From positions 1 to 41,186 of the IMG/VR virus record IMGVR_UViG_3300027706_000262: DNA of 41,186 nt; one strand, given 5' to 3'. The notes under the pieces are model-generated. The model did not search any database, had not been told where the DNA came from, and was given only the letters and a program-made list of their open reading frames with translations. Numbering within the stretch: position 1 is the stretch's first letter; each line of letters opens with the position of its first letter. Origin of the DNA: a virus. Both the position numbers and the translations under genes were made by a program. This document shows positions 21,272-29,138 of the stretch, piece by piece.

Positions 21272-21780
21272 ACGAGTCCTGGCGGCTTTATCCCGGCGCT
21301 GACGTTCTCTATGCCTGCGACGGGGCCTGGTGGAAGCTGAATAGGGGTCTGCGGGATTTCGGGGGGCTGCGCATCACGAACGATCCGGCGGTATGCCGCG
21401 AATATCCGGGCATCCGTCGCGTCGACATCGACCGCTTCCGGCATGAAATTCTGACGGACGTTCCAGGCCGGATTGGCAACGGCGGAAATTCGGGATTCCA
21501 GGCGGTCAATCTGGCGGTGCAGTTCCGCGTGAGGCGGATCCTGCTGGTCGGGTTCGATATGTCGCTGGAACGCGGCATTCATTGGCATGGTGCGCATCGC
21601 GACCGGCTGAACAATCCGCCGCAGGGCCGCATCGGGATCTGGCGGAAACGCCTGGACGCCGCCGCGCCCGCGATCGCCGCTCGCGGCATCGAGGTCATCA
21701 ATACCAGTCCGGATTCGGCGTTAACGGCGTATCGGAAAATTTCGCTGCACGAGGCATTGAATGAGCGACCACCGCATTAA
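21148..21780 (+). CDS. Glycosyltransferase-like protein without a visible start codon
   Basis: The frame is open from 21016 to the TAA at 21780, but the first ATG, GTG or TTG is the GTG at 21517, deep inside the apparent protein. Protein-like sequence begins near 21148: YDLRAGDIPDWRGKTCIIIA then SGPSAKK, AVNESWRLYPGADVLYACDG, GNGGNSGFQAVNLAVQFRVR then RILLVGFDMS. The ASGPS motif and the GNSG...LAVQFG-like segment resemble phage proteins related to DUF115/MptE-like glycosyltransferases. A strong AAAGGAGG lies at 21115-21122 with no usable start after it. Options are -1 frameshifting from the 20993 gene, a rare start codon, or a sequence error or mutation. The true 5' end is unknown. Confidence 0.6.
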   Translation, partial: YDLRAGDIPDWRGKTCIIIASGPSAKKSKIPPDAEAKVIAVNESWRLYPGADVLYACDGAWWKLNRGLRDFGGLRITNDPAVCREYPGIRRVDIDRFRHEILTDVPGRIGNGGNSGFQAVNLAVQFRVRRILLVGFDMSLERGIHWHGAHRDRLNNPPQGRIGIWRKRLDAAAPAIAARGIEVINTSPDSALTAYRKISLHEALNERPPH

Positions 21781-22399
21781 AGCGCTCAGAAAAATTTCGC
21801 GCTCGACCGATCTTCCGATCACGCTCGCGGAGGCAATCGAGATCTTCAAGGGCACTTCGCCGGACGACGATCTGGCGATGACAAAATACCTCACCAATGC
21901 ATTCGATTTCGTCGAAAGCGAAACCGGGCTCACGCTGATCCGGACGGTATACGAGCTCAGGCTGCCCTGCTTCGAATATGGCCGCGATCGCTGTTGCAAC
22001 GGCCGCATCATAGAGCTGCAGGCGACGCCCGTGCGCGACGTGCAGTCCGTCAAGTATTACGACCAGGACGATACGCTACAGACGGTCGGAGAGGATCAGT
22101 ATTTCTGGGAACGGACGGATCAGGGCGCCTGGCTTTATCTGAAGTCCTCATTCTCGCTGCCGGCGCTGTCGTGCAACGTGCCGAATCCGGTGCGCATCAC
22201 CTTCGAATGCGGGGTGGATCCGCAAGGAGATTCGCCGGCGCCGGATCCCGAGCTCCTGTTTCCGCCGCGGGCCGAGCAGGCGATACTGTTGCTCACCGGC
22301 CATTGGTTCGAACATCGCGAAAACGCCAGCGAACGGCAAAATTCGCTGATCCAGAATTCCGCGCGCGATCTGATCGCAAGTCTGAGGATCTACACTTGA
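21761..22399 (+). CDS. Head-tail connector protein (Gp6/gp8-like)
   Basis: 212 residues. The N-terminal helices (ITLAEAIEIFKGTSPDDDLA, MTKYLTNAFDFVESETGLTL) followed by a beta-rich middle (ELRLPCFEYG, GRIIELQATPVRDVQSVKYY) and C-terminal helices (AEQAILLLTGHWFEHRENAS) match the phage head-tail connector family of phiE125 gp8/HK97 gp6 type. It probably forms the adaptor ring under the portal. It overlaps the preceding frame by 20 bp, and its stop overlaps a TTG start. Confidence 0.85.
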   Translation: MSDHRIKALRKISRSTDLPITLAEAIEIFKGTSPDDDLAMTKYLTNAFDFVESETGLTLIRTVYELRLPCFEYGRDRCCNGRIIELQATPVRDVQSVKYYDQDDTLQTVGEDQYFWERTDQGAWLYLKSSFSLPALSCNVPNPVRITFECGVDPQGDSPAPDPELLFPPRAEQAILLLTGHWFEHRENASERQNSLIQNSARDLIASLRIYT

Positions 22400-23319
22400 C
22401 GCCGCTCCTTGTGCGCGGAATGCACGGCCTGGGCGACAATCTGCATCAACGCGCGATCCTGCGGCAGCTGATGCGCGACCGGGAGGTGTTTCTCGAAAGT
22501 TCCTGGGTTTCGCCCTATCACGATCTGATCGGGCCGAAGCTGCACATCGTGCGAAAGGCGACAAGGCTCAGGACGCAAAGCAAGAACGCGCAGCGCGAAG
22601 CGTCATCTTTCTGGAATAAGCCGATTCCGCGCTGCTGCGAGGCGATGCAGATCTGGTATGAGCCGCGCGAGGTCCGCGCGCAAAAATCCGTGCTGGGCGC
22701 GATGTGCCGCGCGATGCGCACGGACTACGCCACGGCCGATTTTCGTCTGCCGGTGCCGAGCGCGTGGAAGGAAAGCGCCTGGGCCGCGATCGGCAACGTG
22801 ACAAAACCGATCATGGTCTATCGGCCGCTGGTCGAGCGCACGGAATGGAGCGGCTGCGCCGCGCGCAACCCCGATCATGCCGCCTACGCGCATCTCTACC
22901 GCGCGCTGCGCGAGCGCTTCTTTGTCGTCAGCATCGCCGATCTTGTGCCTGGCGTGGAGTGGATCGTCGGCGATGACGTCGAGACGGATCTCCGGTTTCA
23001 TGCCGGCGAGCTGGGCTTTGAAACGATCGCCGGCCTGATTTCGATCGCAAGCCTCACGTTCTGCTCGCCCGGCTTCGCGGTCATTCTATCCCAGGCCGTC
23101 GAGACGCCTGTAATCAGCGTTTTCGGCTGCTACGAGCGCGCTTATTCCTTTTCCGGGGGCGCGCGATTTTCGCCCTATCTCGGAATCGAACCCATCAACC
23201 CGTGCGACGACTTCAAACATGATGCAAAACGCTCCAAGGAAATCGATCTCGCCGACGCCACAGCCCGCGTCACCCTATTCGCCGAGCAAGCGGCCGACTA
23301 TTTCGATCGATGCGCCTGA
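22396..23319 (+). CDS. Family 9-like glycosyltransferase
   Basis: 307 residues starting at TTG 22396-22398, which overlaps the connector stop (TTGA); a longer frame from 21994 runs inside the connector gene and is unlikely. The start of the domain (LLVRGMHGLGDNLHQRAILR) and the C-terminal signature (LTFCSPGFAVILSQAVETPV, ISVFGCYE) are those of ADP-heptose:LPS heptosyltransferase-type GT9 proteins. It may glycosylate a virion protein or alter host surface sugars. It sits between a glycosyltransferase-like frame and a methyltransferase, within the head-tail module. Confidence 0.7.
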   Translation: MTPLLVRGMHGLGDNLHQRAILRQLMRDREVFLESSWVSPYHDLIGPKLHIVRKATRLRTQSKNAQREASSFWNKPIPRCCEAMQIWYEPREVRAQKSVLGAMCRAMRTDYATADFRLPVPSAWKESAWAAIGNVTKPIMVYRPLVERTEWSGCAARNPDHAAYAHLYRALRERFFVVSIADLVPGVEWIVGDDVETDLRFHAGELGFETIAGLISIASLTFCSPGFAVILSQAVETPVISVFGCYERAYSFSGGARFSPYLGIEPINPCDDFKHDAKRSKEIDLADATARVTLFAEQAADYFDRCA

Positions 23320-23890
23320 CTGGGATCTGGGCGGTCTTCATACCCGTTACATGAATCCGGGCGAATTGGAGGTTCTGATCACGCTGATCGGCAGCGTATC
23401 GCCGCGCACCGTGATCGAGATCGGCGCGAATTCGGGCCGGACGGCGAAGGCGATTCTTCGCAACGTGAAGTCGATCGAGCGCTATATCGGCATCGATGTG
23501 CCGCCGACCTATGTCACGCCGAAGCTCGTGCAGCGGCGGGAAGTGCTTCCGAATCCCGGCCACCTCGCGCTCGACCATCCGAAATTCCGGCTCCTGCTGG
23601 CGCGCAAGGGCACCTTCGATCTTACCGTGGAAGATCTGCCGCGGTGCGATGCCGTCTTCATCGACGGCGATCACAGCGCCGCGGCCGTGCGGCATGATTA
23701 TGCCCTTGCCAAGAAGCTGATCCGAAAGGGCGGCATCGTCGTTTTTCACGACGATCACGGACGCAGCGACGTCGACGTGAGCGCCGTGCTCGACGAGCTG
23801 GCCGATGCCGGCGAAGAAACCGTGCATGTCAGGAATACCTGGCTCGCATTCAGGAGAAACGAAGATGCCGTGGGTCACGTTCTCGACTGA
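23219..23890 (+). CDS. Class I SAM-dependent methyltransferase
   Basis: 223 residues. The SAM motif is VIEIGANSGRTAKAIL, followed by IERYIGIDVPP (acidic residue for ribose), CDAVFIDGDHSAAAVRHDYA and LIRKGGIVVFHDDHG, typical of Methyltransf_24-type enzymes that often modify sugars. The ATG at 23219 makes it overlap the glycosyltransferase gene by 101 bp; the next ATG in frame, at 23351, would remove a segment (DAPDWDLGGLHTRYMNPGEL) that looks conserved, so I keep the longer form. It probably acts on the glycan made by its neighbours. Confidence 0.75.
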   Translation: MMQNAPRKSISPTPQPASPYSPSKRPTISIDAPDWDLGGLHTRYMNPGELEVLITLIGSVSPRTVIEIGANSGRTAKAILRNVKSIERYIGIDVPPTYVTPKLVQRREVLPNPGHLALDHPKFRLLLARKGTFDLTVEDLPRCDAVFIDGDHSAAAVRHDYALAKKLIRKGGIVVFHDDHGRSDVDVSAVLDELADAGEETVHVRNTWLAFRRNEDAVGHVLD

Positions 23891-24077
23891 TTTCGACTTC
23901 CGCGCGAAGCCGAACGTGCTGACGGCCTACAAGAAGGGAAATACCTATCTTGTTTCTCAGGCGTGTGCCGACCAGGCGATGGCCGCGCGCGCTGCCACGG
24001 TCGCAGATCGGCCGCGATCGAGGAAGGAAACGGAAAATGCCCGCAGGGAAGCTGAGACACCATCTCGCCTTCGATAA
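23865..24077 (+). CDS. Small phage protein of the head-tail region
   Basis: 70 residues, with AGGAGAAA as ribosome site. The pattern FSTDFDFRAKPNVLTAYKKG, TYLVSQACADQAMAA is seen in small proteins located between connector and head-closure genes of alphaproteobacterial phages; the role is unknown. It overlaps the previous and next genes slightly. The C-terminus is highly charged. Confidence 0.6.
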   Translation: MPWVTFSTDFDFRAKPNVLTAYKKGNTYLVSQACADQAMAARAATVADRPRSRKETENARREAETPSRLR

Positions 24078-24390
24078 GAAGGAGGATCTGTCGGCCGAGA
24101 GCCCGCCGGGCGACGGCTACGGCAATACCGAAAGTGATTTCGAGGAACAGTTCCGGCAGTATGCCGAATTCCGGTCGATCTCCGTCAGAGATCAGCTGCT
24201 CGCGGATCGCGAAGCGGGCACCGGCGTCATCATCGCGATCGTCCGGTACAATTCAAACAGCAAACAGGTGACGTCGGCCTGGCGCGTGCGCGAGCTCGAC
24301 ACCGGACAGATCTATAACGTCCGCGGCGCGACGCCCGACGAGAAGAAGCGGTTTGTCGAGCTGCAGCTCGAATATGGAGTCGCGGTATGA
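24037..24390 (+). CDS. Head closure (head-tail adaptor) protein
   Basis: 117 residues, start ATG 24037-24039 after AGGAAGGAAACGG. MPAGKLRHHLAFDKKEDLSA with the later YAEFRSISVRDQLLADRE and YNVRGATPDEKKRFVELQLE matches the SPP1 gp16/HK97-type head-tail joining family: a small beta barrel that closes the capsid channel. It overlaps the next gene by 4 bp (ATGA). Confidence 0.85.
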   Translation: MPAGKLRHHLAFDKKEDLSAESPPGDGYGNTESDFEEQFRQYAEFRSISVRDQLLADREAGTGVIIAIVRYNSNSKQVTSAWRVRELDTGQIYNVRGATPDEKKRFVELQLEYGVAV

Positions 24391-24905
24391 GCAATGCGAG
24401 CGTGATCAGCTTCAAGCGGTTTCTGGCGGGAACGACCGCGCGCCTGAAGGGCGGGATTCCGGCCGTGCTCGCAAGCTGCGCCGAAGATCTGGTCGCCGAC
24501 ATGAAGCGCCGCTGCCCGGTCGAAGCGGATACGCCGTTTCGCCGCCGTCCAGGCCTCTTGCGGGATTCCATCTCATGGGTTTTCGGCAACGCGCCGAGAA
24601 CACGCGCGACGGGCGCCATCCGTCTCGGCGGCCGCGGAAGCCGCGGCCTGCGGGTAACTATATTCGCCGGCAATGACGATGCGTTCTATGCGCGCTTCGT
24701 CGAATTCGGAACGCGCGCCGGCACCAAAGGCGAGCGGATCGCGGTCGGAACGAAAAAAAGCCGGAAGCGCACGCGCAAGGTCAAGCGCACGCATCCGGGC
24801 AATCCTGCGCAGCCGTTTTTCTGGCCGGCCTACCGCGCACAACGCAATGCGATCCGGCGAAAGCTGGGATTGGGTGTCAAGCAGGAAGTCGAGAAGGCGG
24901 CCTGA
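24387..24905 (+). CDS. HK97 gp10-like tail completion protein
   Basis: 172 residues. Features of the HK97-gp10 family: MKRRCPVEADTPFRRRPGLL followed by RDSI, then FYARFVEFGTRAGTKGERI and HPGNPAQPFFWPAYRAQRNA. The central region is very basic (KKSRKRTRKVKRTHPG), longer than usual. It links head and tail tube. Coupled on both sides (ATGA, TGATG). Confidence 0.88.
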   Translation: MSNASVISFKRFLAGTTARLKGGIPAVLASCAEDLVADMKRRCPVEADTPFRRRPGLLRDSISWVFGNAPRTRATGAIRLGGRGSRGLRVTIFAGNDDAFYARFVEFGTRAGTKGERIAVGTKKSRKRTRKVKRTHPGNPAQPFFWPAYRAQRNAIRRKLGLGVKQEVEKAA

Positions 24906-25306
24906 TGAGCGTGGCGCTGGAGTTGCAGGGATCGATCGTAAAGCATCTCCTAGCGGATGTGACTCTGCGCGGGCTTGTCGACAAACGGATTTATGACGAG
25001 GTTCCGCCAAACCCGACGTTTCCCTATATCGATTTCGGCGAGGGGCAGGTTCTTCCCGATCGGGCGGATTGTTACGACGGCCGCGACGTCATCGTGAACC
25101 TGCATGTCTGGTCGCGCAATGAAGGGTTCGTCGAGACGAAGCGCATCGGTGATGCGATCGAACGGAGCCTGCATCTGGCTTCGCTTAGTGTCGCCGGCAG
25201 CCGTGTCGTCGAAATCGCGTTCGAGCAGGCGAACTACATCAAGGATCCGGACGGAATCACGAGACACGGAATCATCACGTTCCGCGCGCTCACCGAGCCT
25301 TCGTAA
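24905..25306 (+). CDS. Tail completion protein (DUF3168-type)
   Basis: 133 residues. Recognised by LRGLVDKRIYDEVPPNPTFP, YIDFGEG, VIVNLHVWSRNEGFVETKRI and DPDGITRHGIITFRALTEP, the DUF3168/tail terminator pattern. It should sit at the head-proximal end of the tail tube and fix tail length with the tape measure. Followed by a terminator. Confidence 0.88.
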   Translation: MSVALELQGSIVKHLLADVTLRGLVDKRIYDEVPPNPTFPYIDFGEGQVLPDRADCYDGRDVIVNLHVWSRNEGFVETKRIGDAIERSLHLASLSVAGSRVVEIAFEQANYIKDPDGITRHGIITFRALTEPS

Positions 25307-25328
25307 CCGCGTTGAACTGAAGCATCGG

Positions 25329-25350
25329 CCCGCCATTCCGGCGGGTTTTT
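25329..25350 (+). terminator. Terminator before the tail-tube gene
   Basis: CCCGCC (25329-25334) and GGCGGG (25340-25345) with a 5-nt loop and T5 directly after. It may serve to separate expression of connector genes from the highly expressed tail tube gene. Confidence 0.75.
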
Positions 25351-25366
25351 TATTTGGAGAAGTCTG

Positions 25367-25810
25367 ATGGCAAAGCCGACCACTATCTCGGCCGCGAAAC
25401 TCTCGATCTGGGTTGGTAACGGCGAAAGCCCGGAAGTGTTCGCGGCGCCGTGCGGTCTCACGACCCGCGGAATCAAGTTCAGCGCCGATTCCAATTCGAT
25501 CGTCGTACCCGACTGCAACGATCCCGACCTGCCGGCATGGATCGAGCGTGTCGTTCGCTCGCTCTCCGTCACGATCAACGGTTCCGGCGTTCTCGCCAAG
25601 GAGGCGCTCCAGACCTGGCGCGAATGGTTCCTGTCGGGCGCGCCGCTGAACGTGCGCGTCGTTCTGGATGGCGTCGGCTGGGGCTATTTCTCGGGCTCCT
25701 TCATCCTGAGCAGCTTCGAAGTCACCGGCGAAATCGGCAACAAGGTGCAAACGACGATCCAGGCCGACAGCGACGGGCCGGTTACATGGACTGACGGCGC
25801 TCCGTCGTGA
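25367..25810 (+). CDS. Major tail tube protein
   Basis: 147 residues with ribosome site GGAGAAG. The features AKLSIWVGNG, RGIKFSADSNSIVVPDCNDP, GSGVLAKEALQTWREWFLSG and SFILSSFEVTGEIGNKVQTT are those of the phage major tail (TP901-1/GTA gp9-like) family. It polymerises to form the tail tube. It has its own upstream terminator and overlaps the chaperone gene by 4 bp (GTGA). Confidence 0.88.
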   Translation: MAKPTTISAAKLSIWVGNGESPEVFAAPCGLTTRGIKFSADSNSIVVPDCNDPDLPAWIERVVRSLSVTINGSGVLAKEALQTWREWFLSGAPLNVRVVLDGVGWGYFSGSFILSSFEVTGEIGNKVQTTIQADSDGPVTWTDGAPS

Positions 25811-26205
25811 GCGTCGTAAATATGATCGAGCTCGACTGGCACGGCGGGAAATCGTCTTTCCGCCTTCGCCTGGGCGAGCTGCGCGCGCTGCAGGAAAAAT
25901 GCGACGCCGGTCCCATGCTGATCCTGGACAGGCTGCGCACGCGCGTCTGGCGCGTCGACGACGTGCGCGAAACGATCCGGCTCGGCCTGATCGGGGCGGG
26001 GATGCCGGCGCCGGAAGCCAACAAGCTGGTCGAGCTGCATGTCGATAACGTGCCGCTCGCCGAAAGCGTGATGCTCGCGCATGCCGTTCTGGCGAGCGCT
26101 CTGGTTGCGCCGGAAAGCGTGCCCCAGGGAAAACCACAGGCGGGGGAGACCGCGACGGAGGAGATCCGAAGCAGCTCCTCGTCTTCTCCGCCCTCTACGG
26201 ACTAG
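25807..26205 (+). CDS. Tail assembly chaperone, short form (GTA gp10-like)
   Basis: 132 residues beginning with GTG at 25807 that overlaps the tail tube stop. The core (FRLRLGELRALQEKCDAGPM, LRTRVWRVDDVRETIRLGLI, LVELHVDNVPLAESVMLAHA) matches the gene-transfer-agent family/tail assembly chaperone proteins. The zero-frame end is a Ser-rich tail (EEIRSSSSSSPPSTD) that looks like out-of-frame reading; a canonical slippery heptamer at 26127-26133 joins it to the next frame, as in lambda G/GT. Confidence 0.85.
   Translation: MSVVNMIELDWHGGKSSFRLRLGELRALQEKCDAGPMLILDRLRTRVWRVDDVRETIRLGLIGAGMPAPEANKLVELHVDNVPLAESVMLAHAVLASALVAPESVPQGKPQAGETATEEIRSSSSSSPPSTD
26127..26133 (+). promoter_or_regulatory. 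Programmed -1 frameshift site GGGAAAA
   Basis: G GGA AAA in the zero frame of the chaperone gene is a canonical X XXY YYZ slippery heptamer (lambda G-T uses GGGAAAG). A -1 slip here leads into the downstream chaperone frame, giving a fusion of about 191 residues. Confidence 0.85.
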
Positions 26206-26381
26206 GCGCGGCGATGGGCTTCACGCCGCGCGATGTCGACGGGATGTCGCTATGGGAACTGGCGATGTGCGTCGACGGCTTCAACCGATCGCGCGGCGCG
26301 GAAGAAATTCCGACTCCCATGTCCAATGACGAGTTCGAAAACATGATCGAACGTCATAGGCCGCTTGCGACGATGCAGTGA
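26133..26381 (+). CDS. Tail assembly chaperone, frameshift extension (GT-type)
   Basis: The -1 frame after the slippery site encodes 82 residues: after a Gly/Asp-rich link come DPKQLLVFSALYGLGAAMGF, TPRDVDGMSLWELAMCVDGF and MSNDEFENMIERH. This is the GTA-type small chaperone domain whose conserved MSLWEL segment normally follows the gp10-like protein. Read from its own ATG at 26214 it would be only 55 residues and would lose the conserved-looking LLVFSALYGLGAA helix, so the frameshift product is the likely form. The tape measure gene follows 7 bp later. Confidence 0.8.
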   Translation, partial: TTGGGDRDGGDPKQLLVFSALYGLGAAMGFTPRDVDGMSLWELAMCVDGFNRSRGAEEIPTPMSNDEFENMIERHRPLATMQ

Positions 26382-26388
26382 GGGAAAT

Positions 26389-28275
26389 ATGGCCGATACT
26401 CCGTCGCTTGTCGTTCAGCTCAGTGCGCAGCTCGATCGTTTCGAGCGCGATCTGAATCGTGCCGGCGATCTTGTCGACCGTTCGATCGGCGACATGGAGC
26501 GGAAATTCAACAGCTTCAATCCCTCGCTCTCGGGTCTCTTGAACAACAGCGTGCTGACGAAAGTGATCGGCGGGCTGTCGTTCGGCGCGCTCGTCGACCA
26601 CATGAAGCAGGCGGTGGACCAGGCGGCGAAGCTGGGAGAGCAGGCACAAAAGCTCGGCGTCAGCACGGATTTCCTACAGACGCTGCAGATACAGGCGAAG
26701 GGAGTGGGTGCCGATATCGAATCCGCGGCGCTCGCGCTGCAAAAGTTCAATCAGAACGTCTCCGAGGCGGCGCGCGGGCAGGGCGATCTCTTGCCCATAC
26801 TGCGTGCGAATGGCGTTGCGCTTCGCGATTCCTCGGGCCAGCTACGCGGCACGGAGGATCTCTATCGCGCCTATATCGACCTGATTAAGAACGCGAAGAA
26901 CCAGCAAGACGCAACGAATCTTTCGGTCATTGCATTCGGCAAAGCGGCGGGCCCGGATCTCCTGAACGCGCTGCGGCAGGGGCATGAGGGAATCAACAAA
27001 ACCGGGCAAGACGCGGTCGCGCTCGGACAGATCCTCGATCGCGAATTCATCCAGAAGGCCCAGGAGATCCAGAAGCAATGGGATCAGACCGGGCTTGTCA
27101 TTTCCACAAGACTAAAGGGAATGTTCATTGATGCCGCGGGCGAAATTCAGGAATTCGTTTCGCGGCTGAAAGATCTGTTCAACAACTCGATCGGAACGCC
27201 AACACCGGAATCCTTGATCAGAGGGATAGCCAATTTAAGACGAGAAATCGATCTCCTTACCCGCGAAGCCGGAAGGGCTAATCCGGCCTTTGCCGCCGTA
27301 ATCGAGGGCAATATCGAATCCTTGCAAAAGGATCTCGATGATCTGATCGCGAAATATCGCTCGCTTACGGGAAAGAATCCGCCAACCCCGATTACCGTTC
27401 CAGTCGGGACGCCTGCGGGTTCGACAGGGAACGGATCGACGATCGTTCCGGATGCGGAAAATGCGGTCGACAAGTCGATCAGGGTAATTCAGAAGCGGCA
27501 GGCGGCACTCGAAGCCGAATCCGCAACCATCGCGCAATCGGTCTATCAGCAAGAGCTCTACAGAACGCAGCTCGAGCTCGAGGCGGTTGCGAAGTCGAAC
27601 GACATCCCGATCACGGATGCCCTTCGCGCCAGGATCGACGAGGTCGCGGCTTCCTATGCACGCGCGGCGCAAGCGACGGCGCTCGCGAAGCAGCAATTCC
27701 AGCAACAGCAGGAGCTTCTCCGCTTCGCCGGCGATCAGCTGATCACGTTCCTGAATAGCGCCGATACCTGGTCGGGAAAAGCGACGCAGTCGCTGCAGAA
27801 GCTCGGTCTCGCGATCTTCCAGGCCGCGCAGCAGGCGCTCCTTTTGGGCTCCGGCCCGCTAGCGGGATTGTTTGGCACCGCGTCGACGACACCGGGAGCA
27901 GTAGGCGGCATTCTCGGGCAGCTCTTCGGCGCCGGCAAGACGGCGGCCGCAGGCGTCACGGATCCGTGGGAGGGGATCGTTCCAGGCCGTGCCGAGGGCG
28001 GATCGGTCGAAGCCGGGAAGCCGTATCTTGTCGGCGAGAAGCGGCCGGAGATCTTCGTGCCGTCGGCGAGCGGCATGATCATTCCGCAGATCGCGGGCGG
28101 CGCCGGTACTCAAGTCAACATCAACAATTATTCGGGCGAACAGACGCAGGTGAATCGCTCGAAGGGGCCTGACGGCCGCGAAATGATCGATGTCGTGATC
28201 GGCGAATGGAAAAAACGGGCGAGCCGCGGCGAGTTCAAAACCGTGGGCGTCGGCACGCCGCAGACGAGGCGATAA
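26389..28275 (+). CDS. Tail tape measure protein
   Basis: 628 residues from the ATG at 26389 with AGGGAAAT upstream. The N-terminus (VVQLSAQLDRFERDLNRAGD) and the lambda-H/GTA-like signature (AAKLGEQAQKLGVSTDFLQT, LQIQAKGVGADIESAALALQ) identify it. The centre is helical, residues 440-540 are hydrophobic/Ala-rich (AIFQAAQQALLLGSGPLAGL), and the C-terminus has the typical RAEGGSVEAGKPYLVGEKRP, EIFVPSASGMIIP, VNINNYSG motif. It sets tail length and is ejected with the DNA. At 628 residues the tail would be around 90 nm by the usual rule, an estimate only. Confidence 0.92.
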   Translation: MADTPSLVVQLSAQLDRFERDLNRAGDLVDRSIGDMERKFNSFNPSLSGLLNNSVLTKVIGGLSFGALVDHMKQAVDQAAKLGEQAQKLGVSTDFLQTLQIQAKGVGADIESAALALQKFNQNVSEAARGQGDLLPILRANGVALRDSSGQLRGTEDLYRAYIDLIKNAKNQQDATNLSVIAFGKAAGPDLLNALRQGHEGINKTGQDAVALGQILDREFIQKAQEIQKQWDQTGLVISTRLKGMFIDAAGEIQEFVSRLKDLFNNSIGTPTPESLIRGIANLRREIDLLTREAGRANPAFAAVIEGNIESLQKDLDDLIAKYRSLTGKNPPTPITVPVGTPAGSTGNGSTIVPDAENAVDKSIRVIQKRQAALEAESATIAQSVYQQELYRTQLELEAVAKSNDIPITDALRARIDEVAASYARAAQATALAKQQFQQQQELLRFAGDQLITFLNSADTWSGKATQSLQKLGLAIFQAAQQALLLGSGPLAGLFGTASTTPGAVGGILGQLFGAGKTAAAGVTDPWEGIVPGRAEGGSVEAGKPYLVGEKRPEIFVPSASGMIIPQIAGGAGTQVNINNYSGEQTQVNRSKGPDGREMIDVVIGEWKKRASRGEFKTVGVGTPQTRR

Positions 28276-28629
28276 ATGGCGATCACCTGGCCCACAAATG
28301 TTTGCTGGATGCCGCAACCGGGCACCTTCACGGAAACACCGGTTCCTTCCAAGGCGACCTATCCGGTCGAGGCGGGGCCGGCGAAGAATCGCGCGCGGAC
28401 GACGGCGCTCTGCTTCAACAACGAATGGACGATCGTGCTCGACAACGTGTCGCGGCAAGCCTTGCTCGATTTCTACCGGAACGATCTGAAGAACGGCACG
28501 CTCTCGTGGGAAAAAGCGCACCCCTACGACGGCGACGTTCGCTCCTGGCAATTCGCGGATGAGCCGCAATTTGCCGCGTATTCGCCGAAGAAATTCACGG
28601 CCAAGCTCTCGCTGATGCAGCTGCCATAA
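28276..28629 (+). CDS. Distal tail protein, hypothetical
   Basis: 117 residues, starting directly after the tape measure stop (TAA ATG). The pattern WTIVLDNVSRQALLDFYRND, WEKAHPYDGDVRSWQFADEP is found in small minor tail proteins between tape measure and DUF1833 genes. The exact role (baseplate-like hub or distal tail) is not known. Confidence 0.65.
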   Translation: MAITWPTNVCWMPQPGTFTETPVPSKATYPVEAGPAKNRARTTALCFNNEWTIVLDNVSRQALLDFYRNDLKNGTLSWEKAHPYDGDVRSWQFADEPQFAAYSPKKFTAKLSLMQLP

Positions 28630-29138
28630 TGCCCCGCATCGTCTCGACCGAATTCCGCCGCGCAGCCGAGGCCCGCGAGAGCGGCGACGTCTTTCTGGAG
28701 TTCATCCGCATCTCGCACGACGCGCTTTCCGATGATATACGCTGCGTGAACGATATCGTCGATTTCATGTATGCGGGCGAGCTCTATGCAGGGTGCCCGT
28801 TCTCGCTTTCGCTCTTGACCGACACCGATCAGCCGCCGCGCGCGAAAATCACGGTGCAGAATGTGGATCGACGGATCGGCGAGGCCATCCAGGCGATCGA
28901 CGACGCGCCGAATCTGGAAATTCTGGTGATGTCCTCGGCCGACTTCGATCTGTCGGTAAAGCCGCGGACGCCGATCGGCACGCCGACGGTCGAATATGCG
29001 GCGCGCTTCCTGCGGCTCGAAAACGTCGAGGTCGACGCCATGACCGTGTCGGCGGATATCGCCTCCTGGGACTTTACGCAGGAACCGTGGCCGGCAATCC
29101 GGGCAACCAAGGGAAGGCTTCCCGGCCTGTTTCGCTGA
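28629..29138 (+). CDS. Minor tail protein (DUF1833-type)
   Basis: 169 residues. The signature EFRRAAEARESGDVFLEFIR, ISHDALSDDIRCVNDIVDF, YAGCPFSLSLLTDTDQPPRA and AKITVQNVDRRIGEAIQAID matches DUF1833, a lambda gpL-like distal tail protein family. It is coupled to both neighbours (ATG overlaps the preceding TAA; TGATG at its end). Confidence 0.82.
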   Translation: MPRIVSTEFRRAAEARESGDVFLEFIRISHDALSDDIRCVNDIVDFMYAGELYAGCPFSLSLLTDTDQPPRAKITVQNVDRRIGEAIQAIDDAPNLEILVMSSADFDLSVKPRTPIGTPTVEYAARFLRLENVEVDAMTVSADIASWDFTQEPWPAIRATKGRLPGLFR

